From: Mya arenaria
Taxonomy: Eukaryota; Mollusca; Bivalvia; Myida; Myidae
Reading direction: 5' to 3'
DNA length: 64,000 nucleotides
Assembly: GCF_026914265.1 (NCBI RefSeq)
Contig: NC_069124.1
Span: 8,892,213 to 8,956,212 of the forward strand
The number at the start of each line of letters is the position of its first letter. Within the stretch, counting starts at the first letter, position 1. Position numbers and translations under genes: made by a program. The notes beneath the pieces were generated by a model that was given only the letters and a program-made list of their open reading frames with translations, did not search any database and was not told where the DNA came from. This document shows positions 32,901-45,029 of the stretch, piece after piece.

Positions 32901-35884
32901 TATAACATTGATACGTTAATTTTGCACGTCATTTGAATAATGTGCTTTTGAAACGACGTCATGTGATTGACGTCAAATTTAGTATTTAAAATGCACAATA
33001 AATGGTCTCACTTGTGATCACATATCTTTTGTAATTTAAGTAATATCATTATGAATTTTTCAGAATTTCTTCCTGAAATATCACTTAATTTAAATACCTT
33101 CAAACATTATAATAACAAATATATGTCCGATAGCCCATAATCGTGCGATGCCGCTCATTTATTGATGTGTTTATCGTGTGTGATTTTTCAAATCATGCAA
33201 TATAATGAAATATTAGTCTTTAATTCTAGATCCGAAACAACTTATCATTATCTAAGTCCGTGTAGAATGTTGAGTATTATGTTGAACAGTACTGAAACAC
33301 CATTGATTCCATACTATTTTCAACCATTATGGGTTTTAGAGAAACGATTGCAAATCAAATGAAGATTGAGATGGATGCGAATAGGGAGCTTGCGGAGTTC
33401 GTTAATGGCGAGAGGGAGGCAGATGCACAAGTGGCCGATTTGTGAGTATATATCATACACGTTTACGTACAACCCGGCAATATTTAAAATTAAACTAATA
33501 CTTATTTGGTTTGAATTTCGGGTAAACAATTCCGAAATCTTGTGGTCACAATTGAAATCCTTTCGATGATTGAGAATAACTGCTTATTTTAATATAAATC
33601 CACAGAACAGAGATTAATTGTTTCGATCGTTTAGTCCATACAAATGCGATACCATGCTTCTATGACTAGAATATAAAATTGTTCAAGAAATTTGTCCCAG
33701 ACGTGTTGAGAGTTCATGCGCATACTAAATATGAAGAATTAATTATAACCCTAACCTTGTTTCAGAGCTTTTCCCAACTACAGTCACACCTGTCCGTATA
33801 AATGGATAAGTCTGTCTTGGTCCTGGTACTACTGGAGAATTGTTGTGTCCAATAAGCCAAAAGTCTTGAAGTTCTGCATTCCCTACTACAACGTTTGGGT
33901 GACCCGCTGTTATTAGTAAGTTGTTGTTCTTTTTTCTAACATCTACTTCTTTAAGAGATTTTATACTTTAGATATGAATAATCCTCATGATAATTACAAT
34001 CAACTATTTTACATTTTACAAAATTCAATTAGTATGTATGTTGGCTAAATGAAATAAGCTACATAAGCCTGTTAAACCTAAGAAGCTTTGAGAAATTTGG
34101 GCTTGACTAATGCCATCTTGTCAACGTTCAAATCTTACTAAAGCTTTTTTTGCAAATTGAGTTATACTATCTATTCGAAACTTATATATTTAATGGTTTG
34201 TTATGACAATGTTTTTTTATTCAAAACTCTAATTGAGTTTGCGTCATTCAAATCATACTTAACTTAGATTCTTGATGTAGCGATAATTGATGTGCACCAT
34301 TTGTTTTGTTTCACCGAACTTTGTCACATTTGGGATGCAAGTTTTAAAACTGTGGCTCAAACTATAGAATGTTATTTCTAATTAGTTTTCTATGAAAAGC
34401 TACCCCTGTTATATTCAAATGGATAAGGAAACCATGGCGAAAAGTAAGCGGACATTGTGCAAAACAGACATACGATTGCCTGCACGGAAGATATTAATAG
34501 AATGCTTAATTTATCTTCATCAAATTTGTTGATATAGTTAATTCGGGATGAGTTGTTACTACATGGCTGTATCAACGTCAAGAACAGTAAACTGGTCTAA
34601 GTACAAGGTTCTTAATTGTATTTCATTAGCTACTTCAAGAAATGTTTAGTTATCCCTTGTTATGATAAAATCTACACTCAGCTTGAACGTTTATGCTCTA
34701 TAAATATAATAATATAATATACAAAAACGGCAAGATTTACAGAAGAACCTTCGACGTAGGTATCATAACGCGAGATGTTAATTGAGAAATAAAGTTTAAA
34801 TTCTGAGTTCCGTAAAAACACCAATTTCTGTTTAGGATAATAAACTGAAAAAGACAAAACCAAAACAGGAAGTGAAAATAATTTTAGATGTTTTTATCAT
34901 TTGAACATGCGGGGATGTATTGTCGTAAAACTTTTGATTTGGGGTAATGCTCCTGTCGGATGATGATTTTTTTATGTTTGACTTCCAATACTTGTTCGTT
35001 AATAGCTTAACCGCGTTGTCCCTTAATCGGTTAAGAGCTACTTTGGTCATAATAGTGTTTATGTTTATTGTAGCAAAAACTGCCACAACAGCTACAGCTG
35101 GTTTCCAAACGATCTGCGCTTCCGATGTTTCGATGAGTACAGGTTAGATTATTTTTTGTTATTCTGTTTGTAGTTCTTCGATCAATCAAATCAACCGTTT
35201 CAGCTTTGATGAAGGTGTGATTCAGCGCTAAGTTTGCTTTTAGCTGTGAGAACTTATGATAACGTATTATAAGAAAGTGGGGATAATATCACACTAGAAA
35301 GACGATGATACGTTGTTAATTTTCTTGTGAGCCAATAATAAGTACGAACTATATACTGGGGGACAATTCACCAAATAAGTCTTTAAACGCAGACATGATT
35401 ACTCCGCTTGTGTAAGAAGTTAGTGATAGAAATGGTCGATTTATATACTCCGTAAAAAATTCAAATGCAGTATTCAAAACAAACACACAGCAGTAAAGCC
35501 TAGTGTCATTTTAGAATAATTTTGTGAGGAACTTAAGGTAAACAGTTCAGTTCGTATGGCGTTAAGGGTTTAAGCATTCTCGCTACATGTTCAACATCAT
35601 AGTTATGAACTACTTTGCTTTTTTGCTTATTTATGAAAATAAACGTGAAGTTACAGAAATAAATAGATAATAGATATTTTCAGCAACTGATCAAACAAGT
35701 TTTCTCTCTGTATTTCAGATATATCCGGGTTCGTGCTCTATGTCTGAAGATTACCTATGATGATGTTCCAAAGGTTGATTGGGTGTCCTGCGTTATCCCC
35801 ATACGCGTCCCTTACGGCTGCTGTTGCCGGAAGTACTGGCCGTTCATCACCGCGCAATCCGATGCTTGCGCGGTCAAGGGTTAA
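29961..35884 (+). CDS. Secreted cysteine-rich protein, possible Spatzle-like or IL-17-like cystine knot
   Basis: Six exons: 29961-29969, 30324-30517, 33340-33441, 33766-33915, 35074-35142 and 35719-35884. All introns are GT/AG; the first is phase 0 and the others phase 2, and every junction agrees. The product is 229 residues. Residues 1-20 (start MLKAGVLLLVALVAW) form a signal peptide. Residues 21 to about 102 are acidic and helical, like a pro-region. From about residue 107 there is a tryptophan- and cysteine-rich domain with CPYKW, WRIVV, KFC, RCYYKNC, RCFDEY, ALC, SC and a terminal YGCCCRKYW. The W-x-x-V-V, K-F-C, C-Y and late C-C-x-R layout recalls Spatzle-type cystine knots. CPYKW also recalls IL-17. 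Neither match is secure. If correct, it would be an extracellular ligand. A TATA box precedes it, and AATAAA follows at 36073. A LINE fragment lies in intron 2 on the other strand. Confidence 0.8.
30919..31875 (-). mobile_element. 5'-truncated non-LTR retrotransposon (LINE), C-terminal part of ORF2
   Basis: One open frame of 318 codons. It contains VVPILTYGAEIWG, then IERAQSSFCKKILG, and later a cysteine motif C-x-x-C before DELHAFC. This order is typical of the region after the polymerase fingers and thumb in animal LINE ORF2 proteins. The catalytic polymerase box and endonuclease are absent, so only the 3' part was inserted or kept. The first residues are a 21-bp tandem repeat (aaaagtagacccatatat) and not part of the original protein. 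The frame is still open, so the insertion may be fairly recent. It lies antisense in intron 2 of the gene at 29961-35884. Clade not determined. Confidence 0.8.
31943..32095 (+). mobile_element. Dispersed 120-bp MITE-like repeat, copy 4
   Basis: It has the same blocks as copy 1: atttaaaatggtgtag, caagtctta, ttccgacgtagc, then atgacgtaatttatcac. It lies just outside the LINE fragment, within the same intron. Confidence 0.7.
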
Positions 35885-37144
35885 CCAACAGGAGAATGAT
35901 CCTGATAAACACTTTTTCAATAAGATATTTAAAAGATTTACTAGTAACTTCAATATTCTTACATCGGTATGAACGTCATGACATTGATGTTGTTTTGTTT
36001 ACCTCTGTCTAAAATTTGTGTTCATTTTTAACACTGATAAAACGTTGCGATCATTCAAATATGTGGCAAAGAAATAAAACTATGACACTGTAAGATGATT
36101 TCAATTTACGACTAAAATCAACTAAGATCTTATTGAAACAGTCGCTGTGTCGGTTTTCATGAAAACTCTTATTAATAAGTTAAATACTAACTAAATAATG
36201 CTAATTGAAGTTTCTCACTAGTCATATGATACAATTTTCTTGATTATGACAAAAATATTTAATTTTCACAAAATTGAATCGTTTATGCATAACGTTTAAT
36301 TAAGATATTTTAATTTGACTATGATATTTCTAAGAATTTGACTTAAGTTAGTAAAAGTCTTAAGACGTTGTTATGATCACCGGCCAAGCGGAACAAAGGT
36401 AACTGAACATGTCTAAATACGGCGTTTTTGTACATAATTTCTGAAAAAGAACTGTCCAGATTATTTGTGTTTGAACATACTTAATGCGGTGAGAAAGTAC
36501 GTTTCTGTATATGAATTTAATTGATAAGTTTAATAATTAAGTTCAACCATATGCAAACACGGTACATCTTAAGATTAATTTAGACAAACGCTTGAAGATG
36601 CAAATTTATGTTGTTACATTAGTATACTTGGCGCTTTTGAAAATGTACAGTTTCAACAAATAGGTTGTTTTTTTTAGGGGTGGGGGGGGGAGTATACCAT
36701 TGGAAACAAGGTGAAATATACAATACTTCAGTGTTAAATGTTATCAGTTAGACATCAGGGAAGTAGCTTTGCTGAAAAGTGAGTGAAAACACTGTGTAGG
36801 CCGTGTTCTCGTGAATTCCGCTATTCTGGGAACAAACCCTCTTCGGATTTTGTGTATGTCGTATAAATAAGAATGCGACAGTCTTCATACTCGTTTTTGT
36901 TCTCGATTTTTCGGGAAAATATGAAGGCCACGGCATACATTGCCGTAAGGTAGATACGCCCCTGGATATAAGTGCTCATTTCTGTCAAATATGTATGTAC
37001 AGTTTACAAACAGCACAAACTTGCGTTTTATCAGCATTAACTATATGACCATGACCCTTTAATTCGTTTCAAGAACAATATTTATGACTTTGGAAACACC
37101 TGCTACATATCTTACTGCACTACCTTGTATTTTTCACAAATAAA
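35885..37144. other. 3' flank of the secreted-protein gene and spacer
   Basis: It holds the polyadenylation signal at 36073 and a G-rich run near 36676. No exon was recognised. Confidence 0.4.
36073..36078 (+). terminator. Polyadenylation signal AATAAA
   Basis: It lies 189 bp after the TAA stop of the secreted-protein gene, a normal 3' UTR distance. Confidence 0.45.
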
Positions 37145-37623
37145 CCAGTTGGGGAGTAGATCTCGGACACTTTTTGAAGAGTTTTCAAGATATCTACCTG
37201 ATCTGTAGAGATATTCGACATTTTTTTTCTAAATAGAAAACTTCAGCTCCTTTTTTGGTAAGAAACGTATTCAACAGGCTGAAATTAAGGAACATATCTT
37301 GTTTTCTTTAATTTGGAAATAGGTTGAACAATAGGATGGATTTTTCGGTCTGACAATAATGGTTCTCGGATCGTGTCTGAAAATGACGTTATTTTAAATA
37401 ACAAAATCCTTACTTGACGTCCCAAGACACCAGACATTAGTGGTCTGTTGAATAGACACAACAATGCTAGCAAATACGATAAACGTGTTACTTTTTCTAA
37501 ACAAAAAATACATCACAAAACTCCGAATGATTTTTAACAGGCACTTGGTATGTAAATTTGAATCAAGGCAAACATCGTGATTGTCAGATATTTACTACTG
37601 TCCGAGATCTACTCCCATACTGG
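37145..37623. mobile_element. 479-bp element with 25-bp terminal inverted repeats
   Basis: The left end is ccagttggggagtagatctc followed by ggaca. The right end is its reverse complement with two or three changes. The target duplication is unclear. The 62-codon minus frame inside is not recognised, so this is probably a non-autonomous DNA transposon. Confidence 0.65.
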
Positions 37624-38719
37624 TATTATAAAAGCTTGTTAATAATGAACGCTTATATATGTTAATAAATGATGTATACCATTTTATACTGGTTTATTAT
37701 ACTTTCATCATATTTATTAAAGCCTTATTTTCACCCCTTATCTTTACTAGATAGTCATTTTTAACAAAACCAAAGTATTATCCCTTTCCTGTTTTGGAAG
37801 TCAAGATATGTCGATCAAATACGGACTGGTATATAGATTATACTAAGAATTCAAGACAAAAACAATTCGACGGTTTGTTGATCGACTTTATTTAACAAGT
37901 AAACAAAACCATTCCTATTTTAGATTTTTCAAATATTTAAATGCATAGATGTATGATATAAGAAAATGGACGTTGGTCTACTGAATTAAACTTCTGATTA
38001 GCAAATATTCGATATTTAAATGTTACATGTATCATCTCAGTTAATATACAACCGCCAATGTAGCTCCATGGCACCAACGCCATCATCGTTGACGAATAAT
38101 GAAAGTTCAAATGGCCATAAAACCAGAGAGTCATAGAAGTATACGAATCCGGATAAACACAAATTCGAAACATTACCCTGCAGATTATTGTATTGGACAT
38201 AATTGTGGATGATTAAAGACGAAAGCTAGAAAAATACCCAGCAGGGTTTCTTCTTAGGCCTCCTTTTGAAACGCGTTAGATGCACATAGAATTCTTACTG
38301 AAAGAAACCTACTGTAATGCTCTATGGTAAAGGAATTAAAAGAAATGTACTGCAGTCAACTTAACTGTGTTACATACTACCGTAATATCATAGAATTCAT
38401 TCATATCTCCAGACTTGGCATTATTAATTAAACATTACATACAATATGCTTTCATGCTGCGGCTGCAAACGCGGCATAACCTAGACCAAACGTCTCAAGC
38501 GACCGTGTTACACGTTTGAGTACCAAAATTATTTGACTTAAACTAATTTACGAATCAAAAGAAATTTATCACAATAGGTTTATAATGGTTTTGTTCAAGA
38601 GTTAAAACCTCTTGGAAGGGAGAAAACGCAATTGATACACTGAGCTTGACCCTGTTATATGGGACTTAATATTGATCGAGAAAAAGGAGCTGGCCTCTGG
38701 TCATCAATGAAACAGACTA
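37624..38719. other. Unannotated spacer
   Basis: No exon with splice signals and no repeat was seen before the 40-bp array starts. Confidence 0.4.
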
Positions 38720-41700
38720 ACAACAACAATTTCTCAAAGACCATCAGTGACACAGGTTTACTTCAACATACTCTAACAATTTCTATAAATATATCTGTGA
38801 TACAGACTTACTCCAATAGTTCCAGACATTCCATCTGTGATACAGGCTTACTCCAATAGTTCCTGACACTCCATCTGTGATACAGGCTTACTCCAAGAGT
38901 TCCAGTCACTTGATCTGTGACACAGGCTTACTTCAATAGTTCCTGACATTTCATCTGTGATACAGGCTTACGCCAATAGTTCCTGACACTCCATCTGTGA
39001 CACAGGCTTATCCCAACAGTTCCTGACACTCTACCTGTGACACAGGCTTACTCCAATAAATCCTGACACTTCATCTGTGACACAGACTTACTCCAATAGT
39101 TCCTGACACTCCATCTGTCACACAGGCTTACCCTAACAGTTCTTGACTCTCCATCTGGGGCACAGGCTTATCCTAACAGTTCCTGACACCCTATCTGTGA
39201 TACAGACTTACCCCAACAGTTCCTGACTCTCCATCTGGGGCACAGACTTACCCCAATAGTTCCTGACATTCCATCTGTGGCACAGGATTACCCCCAATAG
39301 GTCCTGACACTTAATCTGTGGCACAGGCTTACCCCAATATTTCCTGACACTCCACCTGTGGCAAGGCTTACCCCCAACAGTTACTGACATTCCATCTGTG
39401 ACACAGGTTTACACCCAATAGTTCCTGACATTCCATCTGTGGCACAGGATTACCCCCAATAGGTCCTGACACTTAATCTGTGGCACAGGCTTACTCCAAT
39501 AGTTCCTGACACTCCATCTGCGGCAAGGCTTACCCCCAACAGTTCCTGGCATTCCATCTGTGATACAAGCTTACCCCCAATAGTTCCTGACACCCAATCT
39601 GTGATACAGGCTTACCAAAAACAGTTCCTGACATTCCATCTGTGGCACAGGCTTACCCCAATAGTTCCTGACACCCCATCTGTGATACAAGCTTACTCCA
39701 ATAGTTCCTGACACTCCATCTGCGGCACAAGCTTACCCCCAACAGTTCCTGACACTCCATCTGTGACACAGGCTTACCTCAACAGTTCCTGACACTCCAT
39801 CTGTGACACAGGCTTACTACAATAGTTTATGACACTCCATCTGTGGCACTGACTAGCCCCAATAGTTCCTGACACTCCATCTGTGGCACAGACTTACCCC
39901 AATAGTTCCTGACACTCCATCTGTGATACAGGCTTACTCCAAGAGTTCCAGTCACTTGATCTGTGACACAGGCTTACTTCAATAGTTCCTGACATTTCAT
40001 CTGTGATACAGGCTTACGCCAATAGTTCCTGACACTCCGTCTGTGACACAGGCTTATCCCAACAGTTCCTGACCCTCTTCCTGTGATACAGGCTTACGCC
40101 AATAAATCCTGACACTTCATCTGTGACACAGACTTACTCCAATAGTTCCTGACACTCCATCTGTCACACAGGCTTACCCCAACAGTTCCTAACTCTCCAT
40201 CTGGGGCACAGACTTATCCTAACAGTTCCTGACACACCATCTGTGATACAGACTTACCACAATAGTTCCTGACTCTCCATCTGGGGCACAGACTTACCCC
40301 AATAGTTCCTGACATTCCATCTGTGGCACAGGATTACCCCCAATATGTCCTGACACTTAATCTGTGGCACAGGCTTACCCCAATATTTCCTGACACTCCA
40401 CCTGTGGCAAAAGCTTACCCCATTAGTTCCTGATAAACCATCTCTAACACAGGTTTACCCCAAAAGTTCATGACTATTTGTGACACAGACTTACCCCAAT
40501 GGTCCCTGATACTCAATCTGTGACACAGACTTACACAATGGTCCTTGACACTCCATCTGTGACACAGGCTTACCCAAATAGTTCCTGACACTCCATCTGT
40601 GGCATAGGCTTACCCCAATACTTCCAGACACTGCATATGTGACAGAGGCCTACCCCAACAGTTCCAGGCACCCCCATCTGTGACACAGGCTTACTCCAAT
40701 AGTTCCTGACACCCCATTTTTGACACATGCTTACCCTTATTGTTCCTGACACTACATCTGTGACACAGGCTTACCCCAACAGTTCCTGACACTCCACCTG
40801 TGACACAGACTTATCCCTATAGTTCCTGACACCCCATCTGTGATACAGGCTTACTCCAATAGTTCCTGACACTCCATCTGTGCCAAAGACTTACTCAAAC
40901 AGTAAGTTCCTGACACCCCATCTGTGATACAGGCTTACTCCAATAGTTCCTGACACTCCATCTGCGGCAAGGCTTACCCCCAACAGTTCCTGACATTCCA
41001 TCTGTTACACAGGTTTACCCCAATAGTTCCTGACACCCCATCTGTGATACAAGCTTACTCCAATAGTTCCTGACACCCAATCTGTGATACAGGCTTACCA
41101 AAACAGTTCCTGACATACCATCTGTGACACAGGCTTACCCCAATAGTTCCTGACACCCCATCTGTGATACAAGCTTACTCCAATAGTTCCTGACACTCCA
41201 TCTGCGGCACAAGCTTACCCCAACAGTTCTTGACACTCCATCTGTGACACAGGCTTACCTCAACAGTTCCTGACACTCCATCTGTGACACAGGCTTACTC
41301 CAATAGTTTATGACACTCCATGTGTGGCACTGGCTAGCCCCAATAGTTCCTGACACTCCATCTGTGGCACAGACTTACCCCAATAGTTCCTGACATTCCA
41401 TCTGTGACACAGGCTTACCCCAATAGTTCCTGACACTCCATCTGTGACACAGGCTTACCCCACTAGTTCCTGACTCCATCTGTGACACAGGCCTACCCCA
41501 CTAGTTCCTGATTCCATCTGTAAAACAGGCTTACCCCAATAGTTCCTGACACTCCATCTGTGACACAGGCCTACCCCACTAGTTCCTGACCCCATCTGTT
41601 AAACAGGCTTACCCCAATAGTTCCTGACACTCCATCTGTGACACAGGCATACCCCACTAGTTCCTGACCCTCCATCTGTGACACAGGCTTACCCCAATAG

Positions 41701-42640
41701 TTCCTGACACTCCATCCGTGACACAAGCTATCCCAATTGTTCCTGACACTCCATCTGTGACACAGGCTTACCCCACTAGTTCCTGACACTCCATCTGTGA
41801 CACAGGCTTACCCCACTAGTTCCTGACATTCCATCTGTTAAACAGGCTTACCCCACTAGTTCCTGACCCTCCATCTGTTAAACAAACTTACCCCAATAGT
41901 TCCTGACACTCCGTCTGTGACACAGGCCTACCCCACTAGTTCCTGACTCCATCTGTAAAACAGGCTTACCCAAATAGTTCCTGACACTCCATCTGTGACA
42001 CAGGCCTACCCCACTATTTCCTGACTCCATCTGTAAAACAGGCTTACCCCAATAGTTCCTGACACTCCATCTGTGACACAGGCTTACCCCACTAGTTCCT
42101 GACTCCATCTGTTAAACAGGCTTACCCCAATAGTTCCTGACACTCCATCCGTGACACAAGCTATCCCAATTGTTCCTGACACTCCATCTGTGACACAGGC
42201 TTACCCCACTAGTTCCTGACACTCCAACTGTGACACAGGCTTACCCCACTAGTTCCTGACTCCATCTGTTAAACAGGCTTACCCCACTAGCTCCTGACCC
42301 TCCATCTGTTAAACAAACTTACCCCAATAGTTCCTGACACTCCGTCTGTGACACAGGCCTACCCCACTGGTTCCTGACTCCATTTGAAAACAGGCTTACC
42401 CCGATAGTTCCTGACACTCCATCTGTGACACAGGCCTACCCCACTAGTTCCTGACCCCATCTGTTAAACAGGCTTACCCCAATAGTTCCTGACACCCCAG
42501 CTGTGACACAGGCCTACCCCACTAGTTCCTGACACTCCATCTGTGACACAGGCTTACCCCACTAGTTCCTGACTCCATCTGTTAAACAGGCTCACCCCAA
42601 TTGTTCCTGACACCTCATCTATGATACAAACGTTTTTGAC
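38720..42640. repeat. 40-bp minisatellite, about 95-100 units
   Basis: The unit is tcctgacactccatctgtga followed by cacaggcttaccccaatagt. Blocks of several units recur as higher-order repeats: the segment starting ccaagagttccagtcacttg is at 38893 and 39939 (offset 1046), one starting cggcaaggcttaccccc at 39521 and 40965 (offset 1444), and one starting tccatccgtgacacaagct at 41711 and 42144 (offset 433). Towards the right end many units shrink to 37-38 bp (ctgactccatctgttaaac). Weak open frames here are by-products. Confidence 0.95.
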
Positions 42641-44035
42641 AGTTTATAATATTGTGTGATGAACGCACATTCTTACATGATATTTATTCGTTTCAAGGAA
42701 ATACTAAGTTTAGTCTATGTAAACAAATAAGCAAACCACGGAACCCCACTTCGAATCACTTTAAAACGTAAACCTGAAACACTTAGATCTACGCCAACAA
42801 TACATTTAACATCATAAATCTAACATGTTGATTTAAGTTTTTGGGGCATGATTACACAACACAAAAAAAACAAGATGAAAAAATATCAATTTTCATTTGT
42901 ATCGTTATGCGATGAACATATCCGGAGATGTTGCGCGTTCATTGGACATCTTCGCAATTCCGGAAAAGCAGTTCATTTTAGGAGTGGAAGTTGAGGGGTA
43001 AATATTCTTCTTTTGATGGGTACGGGTTCTGATTTATAAGGCTAGGTGCTATGTTGAGACACAAGTTTTGTTGAGTGGCTATAAATCACATTATCTGTGT
43101 CGCTCTAAGTGAGTAATCAAATGGCCGACAGTGAGCGTCATTTGATTGAAGAATCATTTTTAAATTCAATACTGAAACCGTTTACACACTTGCCACGATT
43201 ATCAATTCCATTCTGGATACTGTCGGTTTAAGTTTAATCTGATCATTTTCTTCAGTGAAATTCTACACTGGAATATTATCATTTGACTTTAATATTAGGA
43301 ATATAATATAAGGAATACGATCGGTTTAATTTAAGAGCTGCTGACAATTTAGGCGAAAAGTTTCTTATTGATTAAGTAGCGAGAAAAAGTTTAAAATGTA
43401 AACAATACATATAACGCCTTCGTGATTGAAAGGTGAATGAGTAAGTAGAGGAAGGATAAATCCAAAAATGTGGAATATATTAATGGGATATTATAAAAAT
43501 AATTGAAAGCAATCAAAATAATAACAGAAACCGTTTTAAAAGGACTTTAAAATTCGCGTTTGGCTTTGTTGACATCGGAATCGATTTCATTCCGGGTATA
43601 AATATTTATTCGGAAGCATGCCCGTGGAGATGACCTAAACAAATATAGGCTTTATAATTACTGAATTTCCGATCAATACATCTGAAGATTAATTCGGGAA
43701 ATTTGGATCAAATGAAAGAGCCAACATTATGAATGTGGTATCCTTATTGAATCTGTGCTAGTGGGTGCTGTGTCAGATATGAAAGTTACCATTCAATGAT
43801 TCGAACAACGTAACCGTGCTACAAAAGCAGTAATACTCGTTAGAATAAATCAGTAATGACATTTTAATGACATTTTCTAATAACTGCGGCACCTTAATGG
43901 TGTCAAGCGTCCTAAGAGACACAACAAATTAATGATCCACCAAATTGGTAATAGTGTCAAAAGTCCATCACAGCTCATTTCTCAAAGAAAAATCATTCCT
44001 TAATATATCAGTCTGGATCTACTAGAGTTCAAGAA
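42641..44035. other. Spacer and possible upstream region of the next exon
   Basis: AT-rich sequence without recognised exons. It would include the promoter if the exon at 44036 is a first coding exon. Confidence 0.35.
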
Positions 44036-44257
44036 ATGAGAGACATGCAGATGCCAGTGTTTTTAACGGAACCTCCGCAAATTTCTTCCAATCCTAGTCC
44101 ATCACCAAGAAAACAGAAGAAATCTCGAGTTGCTAAGGCAAACGGTTACCATGGGGATGACCTGGCGGTTGCTTTGGCATCATCACCGAAATTCAACAGA
44201 TCACCCAGAAGAGAAAAGTGGGAGAAAAATGTAAAGCCACACGTTTCTTCGGGAGCG
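44036..44257 (+). CDS. Coding exon of an unknown basic, probably disordered protein
   Basis: An ATG in fair context (agaaatgag) opens 74 codons that end in phase 0 at a good donor (gcg|gtatgt). The peptide contains a proline/serine run (SNPSPSPRKQKKSR), a basic patch that could be a nuclear signal, and SSPKFNRSPRREKWEK with S-P sites suited to proline-directed kinases. Codon use and composition look like real coding sequence rather than the AT-rich surroundings. It may be the first coding exon, and the next exon was not identified. The exon at 53823-54230 is similar in character, but no link could be shown. Function unknown. Confidence 0.5.
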
Positions 44258-45029
44258 GTATGTAGATGTTCCAAGCAATATTTTATTTTTGTTTATTCTA
44301 TAATCTTAGCGGTTCAATGAAAAGAAGTATGTGTTCATTTGACCATTCCAACAATCCAGAAAACACTGTCAAATAACGAATCTAATACATATGCGAAAGG
44401 AAAGAAATCATTATATTGGTTATGTTTTTATTGTTATTCATGTTACTGAACGTTGAGTACATGACGTTACGCACAAACGTTACGTTACGTTGCATTATAA
44501 CAAACAGGCTTGTCATGGTGTTGAAGCTACCTTCAAGTTCATTTGTCTTCAAAGTAACCCAAGTTATTGATGAATTTCATCATTTAAAACCTCTATAGAC
44601 TGACATGGCATATATAATACGTTTGAAATGGTTCAGTAAACTGAAGAATGGGGCAAATGTATGGGTTTTGAGGTTCGGTCGGCATCACCCGTGCCAAATG
44701 CAAAGTAAAATATATCCATCGTCTATTGATCGCTTGTATTGAGCTGGGAAAGGTGCATAGTGAATAGAATAATAATTATATAGAATGTTTCAGGCATTCA
44801 TCTATTCAAATCTGACTTTAAACTGACTTTAATTGAAAACAAGAAATAGTTTGACGATGCGAGAACTTTGGACCTGAAAGCACACAAACACTCTTTTAAG
44901 TTTTTAGACAGATACATATTTGCTTGTGATGATATTTAATAAAATGTTTTATTATATATGAGTTTGATAGATGTATTAAGTATGTTTGTAAAAGGCTGAT
45001 ATTTTGAATGGTTCGAATCGTTTTATGTT
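44258..45029. other. Unannotated, probably intronic
   Basis: It follows the donor at 44258. No further exon was seen before the 21-bp array. Confidence 0.35.
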
